A stretch of DNA of 64,000 nt from Chromobacterium sp. IIBBL 290-4 (GCF_024207115.1 NZ_CP100128.1:4278001-4342000), one strand, 5' to 3'; shown: positions 1 through 8,685, counted from the stretch's first letter. Notes: generated from the sequence alone by a model not told the origin. Made by a program: numbers and translations.

Positions 1-397
1 TGTGGCTGTCGCCGCACACCACGGTCATGCCCGGCAGCGTAGCACCCTGCTCCGGCCCCATCACGTGGACGATGCCCTGGCCCTTGTCCTTGAACGGGAA
101 GTAGGCCAACGCACCGAATGCCTTGATATTGGCGTCCAGCGTTTCCACCTGCTGGCGCGAGATCGGGTCCTGGATGCCCTGGTCCCAATGGTCGGTGGGC
201 GTGTTGTGGTCCGCGGTGGACACCACGGAATCCACTCGCCACAGCGGGCGGCCGGCCAGTTTGAGGCCTTCGAAGGCCTGAGGGCTGGTCACTTCATGCA
301 CCAGATGGCGGTCTATGTACAGCAGCGCGGTGCCGTCCGCTTCCTGGCGCACCACATGGCTGTTCCACAGTTTGTCGTACAAGGTTTGCGCGCTCAT
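1..397 (-). CDS. leuC: 3-isopropylmalate dehydratase large subunit, 5' part only (cut by window edge)
   Basis: Reading the minus strand from an ATG at 397 gives 132 residues without a stop, running off position 1. The protein begins [16 protein letters not shown] and contains [11 protein letters not shown] and TVVCGDSH, the aconitase-family signatures of LeuC. LeuC is the iron-sulfur subunit that, with LeuD, isomerises 2-isopropylmalate to 3-isopropylmalate in leucine synthesis. The cluster-binding cysteines lie in the missing part. An AGGA ribosome site sits 8 bases upstream of the ATG (ATG preceded by AGGACACGCAAT). It is transcribed away from the XRE regulator at 499. The family assignment is secure; whether leuD and leuB follow cannot be seen. 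Confidence 0.95.
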   Translation of the reverse strand, partial: MSAQTLYDKLWNSHVVRQEADGTALLYIDRHLVHEVTSPQAFEGLKLAGRPLWRVDSVVSTADHNTPTDHWDQGIQDPISRQQVETLDANIKAFGALAYFPFKDKGQGIVHVMGPEQGATLPGMTVVCGDSH

Positions 398-450
398 ATT
401 GCGTGTCCTCGGGTCGTCGTTGCACCCATCTTTGACCAGCTTTGATCCTG

Positions 451-480
451 TTACAAGATAAGCCGTTATACTGGTATAAA
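451..480 (+). promoter_or_regulatory. candidate sigma-70 promoter of the XRE regulator
   Basis: TTACAA (451-456) and an extended TGG-TATAAA -10 (475-480) are separated by 18 bases. The overlapping ATACTGGTAT (ATAC/GTAT arms around 468-477) could be an operator. The site lies between divergent leuC and the regulator. This is pattern matching only. Confidence 0.3.
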
Positions 481-498
481 AACCAACAGGATCAGAAC

Positions 499-1275
499 AT
501 GGAATCGACCGCCTCCACCCCGCTCGGCGCCTTCCTGCGAGCGCATAGAGAACGGCTGACCCCGCAGCAGGCCGGCCTGCCTAGCGGCGCGCGTCGGCGC
601 GCCAAGGGCCTGCGCCGCGAGGAAGTCGCGCAGCTGGCCGGCATCAGCCCGACTTGGCTGACCTGGCTGGAGCAAGGCCGCACCGAGTCAGTTTCCGCCC
701 ACACCCTGGGCCATCTGGCCGCCGCATTGCAGCTGTCCGGCGCGGAAACCGATTATTTGTTTGATCTGGCAGGGCTGAAAAACCCCAAGGACAAGCGCGC
801 CGAGGACAATCCGCAAGCGCGGGAGATATTGGCGGAGATGCTGCCGCACATCGCCATTCCGGCTTATGTGCTGGACCGCCGCTGGACAGCCGCCGCCTGG
901 AATGAGGCCGCGGCGGAACTGTTTTGCGACTGGCTGGGCAAGCCGGACGCCAGCCGCAGCCAGCTCGACTTCATTTTCCTGACGCCTGAGGCTCGGACCT
1001 TCCTCGACAACTGGCCGGAACGGGCGCGGCGCATCGTGGCGGAGCTGCGGGCCGACCTGGGCCAGCAACTGGACGATGCGGAAACAGCGGAGATGCTGCT
1101 GCGGCTGCGCCGCGACAGCGCGGAGTTCGACCGGCTATGGCAACAGCAAGACGTGCTGGAGCGAGAAGGCGGCGAGCGCGCCTTCCATCACCCGACGCTA
1201 GGCCGGCTTCACAAGCGGCAGATCACGCTGCGGCCGGCCAACGCGCCGGAACTCAAGCTGGTGATGCTGCTATGA
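499..1275 (+). CDS. XRE-family transcriptional regulator with MmyB-like ligand domain
   Basis: 258 residues. The N-terminal HTH (about residues 8-85) has the pattern [23 protein letters not shown] typical of Xre/helix-turn-helix_31 regulators; the C-terminal half (about 105-255, with [19 protein letters not shown]) matches the MmyB-like ligand-binding domain, so a small-molecule-responsive regulator is likely. An upstream in-frame ATG at 442 exists, but it would place the start inside the putative promoter, so the ATG at 499 ([10 protein letters not shown]) is preferred, although no strong Shine-Dalgarno sequence is seen. Its 3' end overlaps the convergent SnoaL-like gene by 6 bases. The target genes and ligand are unknown; members of this family often control an adjacent gene, and here the neighbours are leuC and the SnoaL/MFS pair. 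Confidence 0.88.
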   Translation: MESTASTPLGAFLRAHRERLTPQQAGLPSGARRRAKGLRREEVAQLAGISPTWLTWLEQGRTESVSAHTLGHLAAALQLSGAETDYLFDLAGLKNPKDKRAEDNPQAREILAEMLPHIAIPAYVLDRRWTAAAWNEAAAELFCDWLGKPDASRSQLDFIFLTPEARTFLDNWPERARRIVAELRADLGQQLDDAETAEMLLRLRRDSAEFDRLWQQQDVLEREGGERAFHHPTLGRLHKRQITLRPANAPELKLVMLL

Positions 1276-1650
1276 CTCGGCCGGCGGCCCCAGGTGCTCC
1301 TGCAACAGCCGCCAACCCTGCTCATCCTTGATCAACGCGCAGCTGCCGCGCCCGCGCCCCTCCGCGGGCCGCCCATCGACCAGCCCGCGCCAGGAAAACG
1401 CGTAGACGCAGGCGGCGAAATCCTCTCCCACATGGGTCCAGTGCAGATCGGAAATGCGATAGTCCTCGCCGCGTATCCATTCAAAGGTCTGGCGGATGGC
1501 CTCGCACACCGCCGCCTTGCCCTTGAAGGTGCCATCGGAAAACACGAAACAAGCGTTCTCATGCAGCCACGGCGCCACTTGGCGCCAATCATGCGTAGCC
1601 AAGGCTTGCTTGTAACCATCCAGCGCCTGTTGCGGCGTATCGTTCATCAT
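1270..1650 (-). CDS. SnoaL/NTF2-like small protein
   Basis: 126 residues starting MMNDTPQQALDGYKQAL. The sequence pattern (a helix with YKQALATHDWRQVAPWL, then ENACFVFSDGTFKGKAAVCEAI, then WTHVGEDFAACVYAFSWRG and a final KDEQGWRLLQEHLG strand) is that of the NTF2-like cone fold found in SnoaL/DUF4440 proteins. These include isomerases, ligand-binding proteins and many of unknown role; no function can be assigned here. The start ATG at 1650 shares its A with the TGA of the upstream MFS gene (TGATG), a sign of translational coupling; a second ATG at 1647 is equally possible. The last 6 bases overlap the XRE gene tail-to-tail. Confidence 0.8.
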   Translation of the reverse strand: MMNDTPQQALDGYKQALATHDWRQVAPWLHENACFVFSDGTFKGKAAVCEAIRQTFEWIRGEDYRISDLHWTHVGEDFAACVYAFSWRGLVDGRPAEGRGRGSCALIKDEQGWRLLQEHLGPPAES

Positions 1651-2798
1651 CACTTGCTCTTCTGATATCCAGGCTTCAACCACCGCAAACAAACAAGCAC
1701 GCCAATCAAGGCTGCGCAGGCAGACATGGCGAAGGTAGGCAGCACGCCGCCGTGCGGCCAGACCAGGCCGCCGATCAGGCCGCCGCCGCTGCCGCCCAAG
1801 CCAAAGGAAGCGATGATGTACAGGCCCTGGGCGCGACCGTGGTGCTGCTCGTCGAACATGCGGTTGATCAGACCGATAGACGCCGCGTGGTGCAGCGCGT
1901 AAGTGAGCGCGTGCAGCGCTTGCGCGGCGGCGGCCAGCGCCGGCACCGGCAAACAGGTGGCGATCACGCCAAAACGCAGCACGGCGGCCAACAATGAAAC
2001 CAGCATCAGCGTTTCCAGGCCGAAACGGCGCATGATGCGCGGCATCAACATGAACACGCCGACCTCGAAAGTCACGCCCAGGGCCCACAAGACCCCGACA
2101 GCCGCCTTGTCATAGCCGAACTGCTTCAAGCCCAAGGAATAAAAGGTGTAATACGGACCATGGGCGAAAGCCTGCAGAAAACAGCAGGCGAACAGTGCCA
2201 GCACCGCCGGTTTCTTCAGAGTCGCCCAGATGGGCCCCGCCTGCTTGTTGCGGCTGACCGGTTTCACTTCCGGCACAGAACAAGCCACCAGCGCCACGCC
2301 GCCCAGCAAGGCGGAGGCGATCCACGGCGTCGCGCCTATCCCCCACCAATCCAGCAAATAGCCGCCGCCCGCCGCCAGGCAAACGAAACCGATCGAGCCC
2401 CAGACCCGCACCCGGCTGTAGCGGCCAGGGTTTTCGCGCGTGAGATAAGCCGTGCTGGCTTCAACCAGCGGCAGCGCGGCCACCCAGAAGAAATGCGATA
2501 CCGCCAAGCTGATGAACACCCACCAGAAACCATGGTGGACGCCAACCAGGCTGAAGCTGGCGGCAGACAGGATGGAGGTGCTGATGATGATGTTGCGGCG
2601 GCGCCCGCTCTTGTCGGCCAGCCAGCCCCAGAAACCCGGGGCGATGATGCGCGCCAGCGTGGACAGCGCCATCAGCACCGAGATTTGCATGGCGCTGAAG
2701 GACAAGGACTCCAGATACAAGCCCCAGAAGGGGCTGAACATGCCCTGGAAGGTGAAATAAGTGAAGTAGAACCCGGCGAACGGCAACAGCGACTGCAT
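1650..2798 (-). CDS. MFS permease, HcaT/phenylpropionate-permease type
   Basis: 382 residues, about 12 membrane segments. Residues 1-70 (FYFTYFTFQGMFSPFWGLYL and ARIIAPGFWGWLADKSGRRR) and the loop SRVRVWGSIGFV follow the layout of HcaT-like permeases in the MFS_1-like family, which in E. coli import 3-phenylpropionate; the substrate here is not known. It is an inner membrane protein. Translation is coupled to the downstream SnoaL-like gene through a TGATG overlap. Upstream, 61 bases separate it from hslR on the same strand, so FAH-hslR-MFS-SnoaL may be one transcript. The pairing with an FAH-family hydrolase would fit aromatic or keto-acid use, but that is inference. Confidence 0.85.
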   Translation of the reverse strand: MQSLLPFAGFYFTYFTFQGMFSPFWGLYLESLSFSAMQISVLMALSTLARIIAPGFWGWLADKSGRRRNIIISTSILSAASFSLVGVHHGFWWVFISLAVSHFFWVAALPLVEASTAYLTRENPGRYSRVRVWGSIGFVCLAAGGGYLLDWWGIGATPWIASALLGGVALVACSVPEVKPVSRNKQAGPIWATLKKPAVLALFACCFLQAFAHGPYYTFYSLGLKQFGYDKAAVGVLWALGVTFEVGVFMLMPRIMRRFGLETLMLVSLLAAVLRFGVIATCLPVPALAAAAQALHALTYALHHAASIGLINRMFDEQHHGRAQGLYIIASFGLGGSGGGLIGGLVWPHGGVLPTFAMSACAALIGVLVCLRWLKPGYQKSK

Positions 2799-2859
2799 TT
2801 ATTATCTTTCTATTGTTACGCAGTCCGGCGCCAGGCCGGACCGGCGCCGCGTCAGGCGG

Positions 2860-3261
2860 CTAAAACGACGACTTGAAGCGCGAGATTTCGCGCCTGGCCT
2901 TCTTGGTGGGCCGCCCCTCGCCATGCGGGAAGCTGGCGTGATCGGCCTTGAGCAGCAGCCTGCGCTCCTCGCGCGCGGCGATGGAGGCTTCGTCCTCGCG
3001 ATACATCAGAACCGCCTCCTTGGCCGGCCGGCGTTGCGTGGCGAGTTGCAGCACCTCTACGTTGTACTCCAGCTGATTCAGTCGCAGAAACAGCTGATCG
3101 CCTTCTTTTACGATGCGCGAGGCCTTGACCCGGTCGCCATTGACCAGCACCCGGCCCAGCTCCAGCGCTTCATGCGCCAACTGGCGGGTTTTGAAGAAAC
3201 GCGCCGCCCACAGCCATTTATCCAGACGGACCTTGCCGTCGTCCAACTCTTCGCGCGCCAT
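2860..3261 (-). CDS. hslR: ribosome-associated heat shock protein Hsp15
   Basis: 133 residues from the ATG at 3261. The S4 RNA-binding domain is at residues 10-60 (VRLDKWLWAARFFKTRQLAHEAL, GRVLVNGDRVKASRIVKEGD), followed by QRRPAKEA and a basic tail ending GRPTKKARREISRFKSSF, as in E. coli Hsp15. Hsp15 binds stalled 50S subunits that carry a nascent peptidyl-tRNA and helps recycle them after heat stress. A longer reading upstream in the same frame is rejected because it would lie inside the FAH gene. The start overlaps the TGA of the FAH-family gene (TGATG), so the two are probably translationally coupled. Confidence 0.93.
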   Translation of the reverse strand: MAREELDDGKVRLDKWLWAARFFKTRQLAHEALELGRVLVNGDRVKASRIVKEGDQLFLRLNQLEYNVEVLQLATQRRPAKEAVLMYREDEASIAAREERRLLLKADHASFPHGEGRPTKKARREISRFKSSF

Positions 3262-3911
3262 CACGCCACCTTCCAATGCGCCGACACCTGGCCGAACAGA
3301 TTCAGATCCAGCGCGTCGCCGCTCTGGATGCGGGCCACGCCTTCCGGCGTGCCGGTGAAAAGCAAATCGCCGTCGGACAACCCATACACGCGGGACAAAT
3401 AACTGATCTGTTCGGCCACTGGGAACAACATCAGACTCGCGTCGCCACTCTGCCGCAGTTGTCCATTCACGCGGAGCTCGAACTTCAACCGCTGAGGATC
3501 GTCGACCCGCGCCGCCGGCACCATCGCGGACACGCAGGCCGCGCCGCGGAAGCCTTTGGCCTTGGTCCACGGGTGGCCCTTGCTCTTCGCTTCGCTTTGC
3601 GCGTCGCGGGCAGTCAGGTCCAGGCCGATGCCATAGCCGGAAACATGCGAGAGCGCATTTTCAGCGGCGATATTGTCCCCGCCCTTGCCGATCAAAACCA
3701 CCAGCTCGCACTCGTGATGAACGTCGTTGGAATAGTCCGGCAAGGCAATCGCGGACGCCTCATCCAATAAAGCGGAAGTCGGCTTCAGAAAAACCAGCGG
3801 CTCCGCCTCTACCGCATTGCCCAGCTCGGCGGCATGCGCGGCGTAATTGCGGCCGATGCAGAATATATTTCCAACGCGAATGGTATGTAAGCCAAGTTTT
3901 ACACTCGCCAT
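3261..3911 (-). CDS. fumarylacetoacetate hydrolase (FAH) family protein
   Basis: 216 residues, the size of the short single-domain FAHD1/YcgM type. Landmarks are IFCIGRNYAAHAAELGN near the N-terminus, the metal-binding block HHECELVVLIGKGG (about 65-78), GIGLDLTARDAQ (about 95-106), KGHPWTKAKGF and LLFTGTPEGV. Family members are Mg- or Mn-dependent acylpyruvate hydrolases, oxaloacetate decarboxylases or tautomerases and isomerases; which applies cannot be told from sequence. The histidine and acidic ligands look intact. It is the first gene of the minus-strand run with hslR. The start ATG at 3911 has only a weak Shine-Dalgarno (GAGGAATTGCA upstream). Confidence 0.9.
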   Translation of the reverse strand: MASVKLGLHTIRVGNIFCIGRNYAAHAAELGNAVEAEPLVFLKPTSALLDEASAIALPDYSNDVHHECELVVLIGKGGDNIAAENALSHVSGYGIGLDLTARDAQSEAKSKGHPWTKAKGFRGAACVSAMVPAARVDDPQRLKFELRVNGQLRQSGDASLMLFPVAEQISYLSRVYGLSDGDLLFTGTPEGVARIQSGDALDLNLFGQVSAHWKVA

Positions 3912-4165
3912 TGCAATTCCTCGTGAGTAACGCTGTCAATTATCCCATAAGCGACTATTCGGCGCAGCCATGACTGCGACATTTTTGCGCATTGCAGCAA
4001 CAAAACTCAGCCATACCCTGCCCTTAGGCCTTGTTTGACGGCCAGGTGGCGTGAAATTGTCATGCAACCCTGTTACAGTCTGCTGGTACATCTGCTTGAC
4101 CCTCATGTCGCAGACCGATTCAGACAGGCTTCGATAACGCACCAGTTCGTATCAGGAGATTCATC

Positions 4166-5935
4166 TTGTCCCAGAATAGTACCGCTCCGCTGGAAGAGTT
4201 CTTCACCCATCTTTCCACGGCCAATCAACAATGGATGCAGCAGTTCGTCAATTCCCTGTCGCACACCCCCACGCCGGACGCCAATACCGCGCCGCTGTCC
4301 GACGCGTGGTCCAGCTTGATGAATCAGACCAGCCAGCTCTTTCACCTTCAATCCAGCCTGTACCAACAGCAATTGAATCTGTGGTCGCAGTTTCTGGGCA
4401 ACACCTTCCAGCCTGAAGCCCAAAGCGCCGCGCCGGCCAGCGACAAGCGCTTTGCGTCGCCGGAGTGGAGCGACCATCCATTTTACAGCTTCCTCAAGCA
4501 AAGCTACCTGCTGACTTCCAAGTGGATGACCGAACTGGTGGATAAAACCCAGATCGACGAAACCGCCAAAGACAAGCTGGCTTTCGCCACCCGCCAGTAT
4601 CTGGACGCCATGTCGCCCAGCAACTTCATGCTGACCAACCCGGACGTGGTCAAGCGCGCCATCGAGACCAAGGGCGAAAGCCTGGTCGAAGGCATGAAGA
4701 ACATGCTGGATGACTTCCAAAAAGGCCATATCTCGATGTCGGACGAAAGCAAGTTCGAGATCGGCAAGAACCTGGTAGTGACGCCGGGCCAAGTGGTGTA
4801 CCGCAACGAGCTGATCGAACTGATCCAGTACACCCCCACCACGGACAAGGTGTACGAGAAGCCGCTGCTGATCGTGCCGCCCTGCATCAACAAGTATTAT
4901 CTGATGGACCTGCAGCCTGAAAACTCCATGGTCCGCCATTTCGTGTCCCAGGGCTATCGCGTATTCCTGATCAGCTGGCGGTCCGCCGTGGCCGAGATGA
5001 AGCACTTCACCTGGGAAACCTATATCGAGAAAGGCGTGTTCGACGCGGCCGAGGCGATCCGCAAGATCACCAAGCAGCCCACCATGAACGCGCTGGGCTT
5101 CTGCGTGGGCGGCGTCATCCTCACCACCGCGCTGTGCGTGGCGCAAGCCAGGGGCGAGAAATACTTCGACTCCGCCACCTTCATGACCTCGCTGATCGAC
5201 CACGCCGAGCCGGGCGAAATCTCCTTCTTCATCGATGAGTCGCTTGTGGCCAACCGCGAAGCCAAGATGGCGGCCGGCGGCATCATCAGCGGCAAGGAAA
5301 TCGGCCGCACCTTCGCCAGCCTCCGCGCCAACGACCTGGTCTGGAACTACGTGGTCAACAACTATCTGCTGGGCAAAACCCCGGCGCCGTTCGACCTCTT
5401 GTACTGGAACAACGACGCGGTGGATCTGCCGCTGCCGATGCACACTTTCCTGCTGCGCCAGTTCTATATCAACAACGCGCTGGTGCGCCCAGGCGCTATC
5501 ACGCTGTGCGGCGTGCCTATCGACATTTCCAAGATAGACGTTCCGCTCTACGTGTTCGCCGCGCGCGAAGACCACATCGTGCTGTGGGGCTCCGCCTACT
5601 CCGGCGTGAAATACCTCACCGGCGCGCCAAGCCGCCGCTTCGTGCTGGGCGCGTCCGGCCATATCGCCGGCTCCATCAATCCGGTGACCAAGGACAAGCG
5701 CAATTACTGGGTCAACGACAAGCTGCCGGCCGATCCGGAAGAATGGCTGGAGGGCGCGGAAAGCCGCCCTGGCAGCTGGTGGAAAGACTGGGACGCCTGG
5801 CTGTCGCCGCAGTCCGGCAAGCAAATTGCCACGCCCAAGGCGCTGGGAAGCAAGGAATTGCCGCCGCTCTTGGCCGCGCCGGGCAGCTACGTGCTGGCCA
5901 AGGCCATGCCCAGCGTGGCCGCCACGCTTCAATAA
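4166..5935 (+). CDS. phaC: class I polyhydroxyalkanoate synthase
   Basis: 589 residues read from a TTG start, chosen because AGGAGA lies 6 bases upstream (4154-4159). The enzyme polymerises (R)-3-hydroxyacyl-CoA into PHA at the granule surface. It has an N-terminal PHA-synthase domain and an alpha/beta-hydrolase catalytic domain with the lipase-like box GFCVGG (Cys313), Asp469 in AREDHIVLW and His499 in ASGHIAGS. From memory, the catalytic residues of the Chromobacterium sp. USM2 synthase are C291, D447 and H477; all three are offset by exactly 22 here, suggesting a close relative with a longer annotated N-terminus. An internal ATG at residue 24 would be an alternative start near that length. 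phaA follows after 81 bases. No phasin or phaB gene is in the window. Confidence 0.97.
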   Translation: MSQNSTAPLEEFFTHLSTANQQWMQQFVNSLSHTPTPDANTAPLSDAWSSLMNQTSQLFHLQSSLYQQQLNLWSQFLGNTFQPEAQSAAPASDKRFASPEWSDHPFYSFLKQSYLLTSKWMTELVDKTQIDETAKDKLAFATRQYLDAMSPSNFMLTNPDVVKRAIETKGESLVEGMKNMLDDFQKGHISMSDESKFEIGKNLVVTPGQVVYRNELIELIQYTPTTDKVYEKPLLIVPPCINKYYLMDLQPENSMVRHFVSQGYRVFLISWRSAVAEMKHFTWETYIEKGVFDAAEAIRKITKQPTMNALGFCVGGVILTTALCVAQARGEKYFDSATFMTSLIDHAEPGEISFFIDESLVANREAKMAAGGIISGKEIGRTFASLRANDLVWNYVVNNYLLGKTPAPFDLLYWNNDAVDLPLPMHTFLLRQFYINNALVRPGAITLCGVPIDISKIDVPLYVFAAREDHIVLWGSAYSGVKYLTGAPSRRFVLGASGHIAGSINPVTKDKRNYWVNDKLPADPEEWLEGAESRPGSWWKDWDAWLSPQSGKQIATPKALGSKELPPLLAAPGSYVLAKAMPSVAATLQ

Positions 5936-5977
5936 CATAACGATTGCTGACACGACTAACCACCCTCAAGGGAGCAT

Positions 5978-5996
5978 GGCCCGCCCAAGGCGGGCC
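5978..5996 (+). promoter_or_regulatory. 8-bp GC hairpin between phaC and phaA
   Basis: GGCCCGCC (5978-5985), CAA loop, GGCGGGCC (5989-5996). The stem is perfect but only TTAAG follows, so it is not a convincing terminator; it may be an attenuator or an mRNA-stabilising element. The phaA ribosome site AAGGAGA follows about 8 bases later. Confidence 0.5.
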
Positions 5997-6016
5997 TTAA
6001 GCAAAAGGAGATACAC

Positions 6017-7195
6017 ATGGAAGTAGCAATCGTAGCCGCGCAACGCACCGCCATCGGCAGCTTCGGCGGCGCGCTGGCCAAGATTTCCGCGCCGGAACTG
6101 GGCGCCACCGTGATCAAGGCGCTGCTGGAGAAAACCGGCGTCAAGCCGGAAGACGTCAGCGAAGTGATCCTGGGCCAAGTCCTCACCGCCGGCAGCGGCC
6201 AGAACCCGGCCCGCCAAGCGCTGATCAAAGCCGGCCTGCCGGTTTCCACCCCGGCCACCACCCTGAACGTCGTCTGCGGCTCCGGCCTGCGCGCTGTCCA
6301 CCTGGGCGTGCAAGCCATCCTGGCGGGCGATGCCGACATCGTCATCGCCGGCGGCCAGGAAAGCATGTCCTTGTCCCCGCATATTCTGCCGGGCTCGCGC
6401 GACGGCTTCCGCATGGGCAATGCCCAGTTGGTGGACACCATGGTCAACGACGGCCTGACCGACGCCTACAACGCCTACCATATGGGCATCACCGCCGAAA
6501 ACGTGGCCGCCAAATACGGCATCAGCCGCGAAGAGCAGGATGCCCTGTCGCTGCAATCTCAACAGCGCGCCTCCGCCGCGCAAAAGAACGGCAAGTTCAA
6601 AGATGAAATCGTTCCGGTGCTGGTGCCGCAGCGCAAGGGCGATCCCGTCGCCTTCGCCGACGACGAGTTCATCAAGCACGACGCCAGCGCCGAAGGCCTG
6701 GGCAAACTGCGCGCCGCCTTCAAGAAAGACGGCACCGTCACCGCCGGCAACGCCTCCGGCATCAATGACGGCGCCGCCGCCGTGCTGTTGATGTCCGCGC
6801 AAAAGGCCGACCAGTTGGGCCTGAAGCCGCTGGCCATCGTCAAAGGCTATGCGCTGACCGGCTGCGAGCCGGAAATCATGGGCATAGGCCCGGTTTCCGC
6901 CACCCGCAAAGCTGTGGCCAAAGCCGGCTGGAAAGTGGAAGACCTGGACCTGGTGGAAGCCAACGAAGCCTTCGCCGCCCAAGCCCTGGGTGTGGCGCGA
7001 GAGCTGGGCTGGAGCGCCGACAAGGTCAACGTCAACGGCGGCGCCATCGCGCTGGGCCACCCCATCGGCGCCTCCGGCTGCCGCGTGCTGGTGACGCTGC
7101 TGCATGAAATGCAGCGTCGCGATGCCAAGAAGGGCTTGGCCACGCTGTGCATCGGCGGCGGCATGGGCGTGGCGCTGGCTGTCGAACGTCCGTAA
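6017..7195 (+). CDS. phaA: acetyl-CoA acetyltransferase (beta-ketothiolase)
   Basis: 392 residues, the normal length for biosynthetic thiolases. It condenses two acetyl-CoA to acetoacetyl-CoA, the first step towards poly-3-hydroxybutyrate. The acyl-accepting Cys87 is in [12 protein letters not shown], His348 in [14 protein letters not shown] and the proton-abstracting Cys378 in [10 protein letters not shown], all at canonical spacing. A good ribosome site (AAGGAGATACAC then ATG) fixes the start. It lies directly downstream of phaC and ends at a strong terminator, so phaC-phaA forms a two-gene unit. The reductase phaB must be elsewhere, as reported for Chromobacterium phaCA loci (from memory). 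Confidence 0.96.
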   Translation: MEVAIVAAQRTAIGSFGGALAKISAPELGATVIKALLEKTGVKPEDVSEVILGQVLTAGSGQNPARQALIKAGLPVSTPATTLNVVCGSGLRAVHLGVQAILAGDADIVIAGGQESMSLSPHILPGSRDGFRMGNAQLVDTMVNDGLTDAYNAYHMGITAENVAAKYGISREEQDALSLQSQQRASAAQKNGKFKDEIVPVLVPQRKGDPVAFADDEFIKHDASAEGLGKLRAAFKKDGTVTAGNASGINDGAAAVLLMSAQKADQLGLKPLAIVKGYALTGCEPEIMGIGPVSATRKAVAKAGWKVEDLDLVEANEAFAAQALGVARELGWSADKVNVNGGAIALGHPIGASGCRVLVTLLHEMQRRDAKKGLATLCIGGGMGVALAVERP

Positions 7196-7218
7196 GCCTG
7201 CCTGCCATTGCCCATATC

Positions 7219-7249
7219 AACCCCGCCCTTGAGGCGGGGTTTTGTTTTT
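7219..7249 (+). terminator. Rho-independent terminator of phaC-phaA
   Basis: AACCCCGCC (7219-7227), loop CTTGA, GGCGGGGTT (7233-7241), then a T-rich run to 7249. The inverted-repeat element at 7255 is inserted just behind it, and its target duplication begins inside the T-run. Confidence 0.92.
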
Positions 7250-7254
7250 CGCGC
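7247..7254. repeat. left target-site duplication
   Basis: TTTCGCGC immediately outside the left inverted repeat is repeated exactly at 8861-8868 immediately outside the right one. The match extends to 11 bp (TTTCGCGCCGC) because the next three bases coincide with the element end. Confidence 0.8.
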
Positions 7255-7276
7255 CGCTTTGAGGTAGCACGTGCAC
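7255..7276 (+). repeat. left terminal inverted repeat (22 bp)
   Basis: It begins CGCTTTGAGGTAGCACGTGC. Compared with the right end it differs only at positions 14 (C/T) and 17 (G/C). Confidence 0.82.
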
Positions 7277-7312
7277 TCGTCGGAGAAGCTAACTTTTCTT
7301 ATGCTTTTCTGT

Positions 7313-7768
7313 ATGAGTGCACGAATCCCTTCCTCCCTGAACTGGCTGATCAACAAACGCGCCAGGCTCCTGAGTGACTTGCAGCAGTTAGAGGAGTCTC
7401 TCTCAGTGCAGCGTCAGTCGTTAGCGGCTGACGTTCAAAAAGCCGAACAAGCTTTGGAGATGGCGCGCCATCGACTCCTGACTATGCCCGAGCACCTCGC
7501 AAGGGTGGTTGAAAATGCAAGGGCCAATCTAGCCGCAGTTGACGCTACCATTCGGCTGCATGAAGTGCAGATCGATCCGGAGATCATTCCACCTATCCGC
7601 AGTCATACGAAGAGAAGATGTTCCCGTTACGGCAACATGACAAGGATGGTCATCAATGTCCTACACGAAGCACAAACGACTCCCTTGACGACAGGCCAAA
7701 TAGCGCAGTTAGTAGGTCCTGCCATGGGTGTCGAATTAGGCGGGAATGGGAGATTTCAGGAGCAGTAG
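7313..7768 (+). CDS. hypothetical coiled-coil protein with C-terminal HTH-like segment, probably 3'-truncated
   Basis: 151 residues from an ATG at 7313 (MSARIPSSLNW); an in-frame ATG at 7271 would start inside the inverted repeat. Residues 15-75 (KRARLLSDLQQLEESLSVQRQSLAADVQKAEQAL) are strongly heptad-like, then comes a conserved-looking HEVQIDPEIIPPIRSHT, then RMVINVLHEAQTTPLTTGQIAQLVG, which resembles a winged-helix start. The protein stops soon after (GRFQEQ), where such a domain would normally continue, so truncation is likely. I do not recognise a named family; similar N-terminal coiled-coil plus HTH proteins occur on mobile DNA. It is the only long uninterrupted gene in the inverted-repeat element. 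Confidence 0.6.
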   Translation: MSARIPSSLNWLINKRARLLSDLQQLEESLSVQRQSLAADVQKAEQALEMARHRLLTMPEHLARVVENARANLAAVDATIRLHEVQIDPEIIPPIRSHTKRRCSRYGNMTRMVINVLHEAQTTPLTTGQIAQLVGPAMGVELGGNGRFQEQ

Positions 7769-8212
7769 CTTGCTTCCTTAAACACTTTTTACCCATTTAT
7801 CATCAACGACATGATACTCATCATTGCCTAGAGAAATCCATTGCTGCAATGGAAAATTTGCCGTGATGCGGCGAAGCAGACAGCATCCATCCATGGCAAC
7901 CGATCCTTTCCGCTAAAACCTGTACGTAGATAAACGGCACCAGAGGTGCCAAGGATCAGCGCCGGCAGCCGTGACTCGCCCCAGGTAATCCCACAAACCG
8001 CAAGCTCACCGGCTGAGCACCGAGTTTCAAACAATTCCCTGGCAATACACTGATTCAATATGGTGATACCCTGATGGACAGGTTTCCGTCACCTGCCGCA
8101 CGCGCCTTTTGAGGTACGACGAAGACGGGGCAATCACGCCCTCCCAAATCATGTTTGATCCCTTGGGTGGCCCGCAAAGCGTGCACCGGACCTACACTCG
8201 AAAGAGATCGAC
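7769..8212. other. interior of the element without a convincing gene
   Basis: About 440 bases. On the minus strand a 76-codon reading (7828-8058, TTG start, no Shine-Dalgarno) has a protein-like composition (GELAVCGITWGESRLPALIL, GAVYLRTGFSGKDRLPW) and continues open upstream of the TTG, so it may be a gene fragment; I do not recognise it. On the plus strand nothing is convincing. Confidence 0.4.
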
Positions 8213-8365
8213 ATGGATACCTCGACATTCAAGGTGTTCGCGCAGCGCTTGCGTGCACATCTCCAACAGCATTGCACCCCCTTGCAGCATGGTCAGGCAC
8301 TTGATCTGGTTGCGTCCATCGCGGGCCTATCCCAAGGCGCTCGATGGTTGTTCTCGCCGCCCTGA
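8213..8365 (+). pseudogene. 50-codon fragment resembling the N-terminus of plasmid-type glyoxalase-superfamily proteins
   Basis: The ATG at 8213 is preceded by AAAGAG and reads MDTSTFKVFAQRLRAHL, then HGQALDLVASIAGLS, then stops at 8363-8365 after ARWLFSPP. The pattern of an amphipathic helix followed by H-x-QALxLxA is the N-terminal helical motif (usually SHSQALELIA) that I know from accessory glyoxalase-superfamily proteins several hundred residues long. Here the remainder is missing and the frame runs into the ORF at 8344, so this looks like a decayed gene. The identification is from memory of the motif and is tentative. Confidence 0.45.
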
Positions 8366-8685
8366 GCGCAGCGGCTGTCCCGAACGGAAAAAGCCCGGCC
8401 AAAAAGCTGCTGAAGCTGACAGAGCCGAAGTATTCGACGGAGCTGGCATACAACGCACTTGCCGATCTGCGCTCACTGGAAGTCCTGATGCACCTGTTCG
8501 CGTTGTTCCCGAGCGAACGGATTCTGCTGTGCACAGGAGACAAAGATTTGGCGCTTTTCTGGGCTGGAATCAGGGCGTCAGACTTCGCTTGGCAGGGTAC
8601 CTACTTCCAATGCAAGTTTTCCCCTGTAGAGGCCTTGCTGCCCAATGTGACGCAGGAACGATTGGCATCGTACTTCAGCGGCTAG
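8344..8685 (+). CDS. short ORF with PIN-like C-terminal motif, probably a gene remnant
   Basis: 113 residues from an ATG at 8344; the frame is closed by a stop at 8302-8304 upstream. The part AYNALADLRSLEVLMHLFALFP followed by RILLCTGDKDLALFWAGIR resembles the second half of PIN-like nuclease folds, where D-x-R-x-L-E and T-G-D-K supply acidic residues. The first acidic motif of a PIN domain is absent, so either the N-terminus was lost or the likeness is accidental. It overlaps the end of the fragment at 8213-8365 by 22 bases in a different frame, consistent with a frameshifted or fused ancestral gene. A hairpin terminator follows 90 bases downstream. Confidence 0.4.
   Translation: MVVLAALSAAAVPNGKSPAKKLLKLTEPKYSTELAYNALADLRSLEVLMHLFALFPSERILLCTGDKDLALFWAGIRASDFAWQGTYFQCKFSPVEALLPNVTQERLASYFSG

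Noticed and set aside
4103..5953. 616-codon open reading on the minus strand opposite phaC
   Set aside because: It mirrors the third-position GC bias of phaC, has a His/Gly/Val-rich composition and no domain; phaC is certain.
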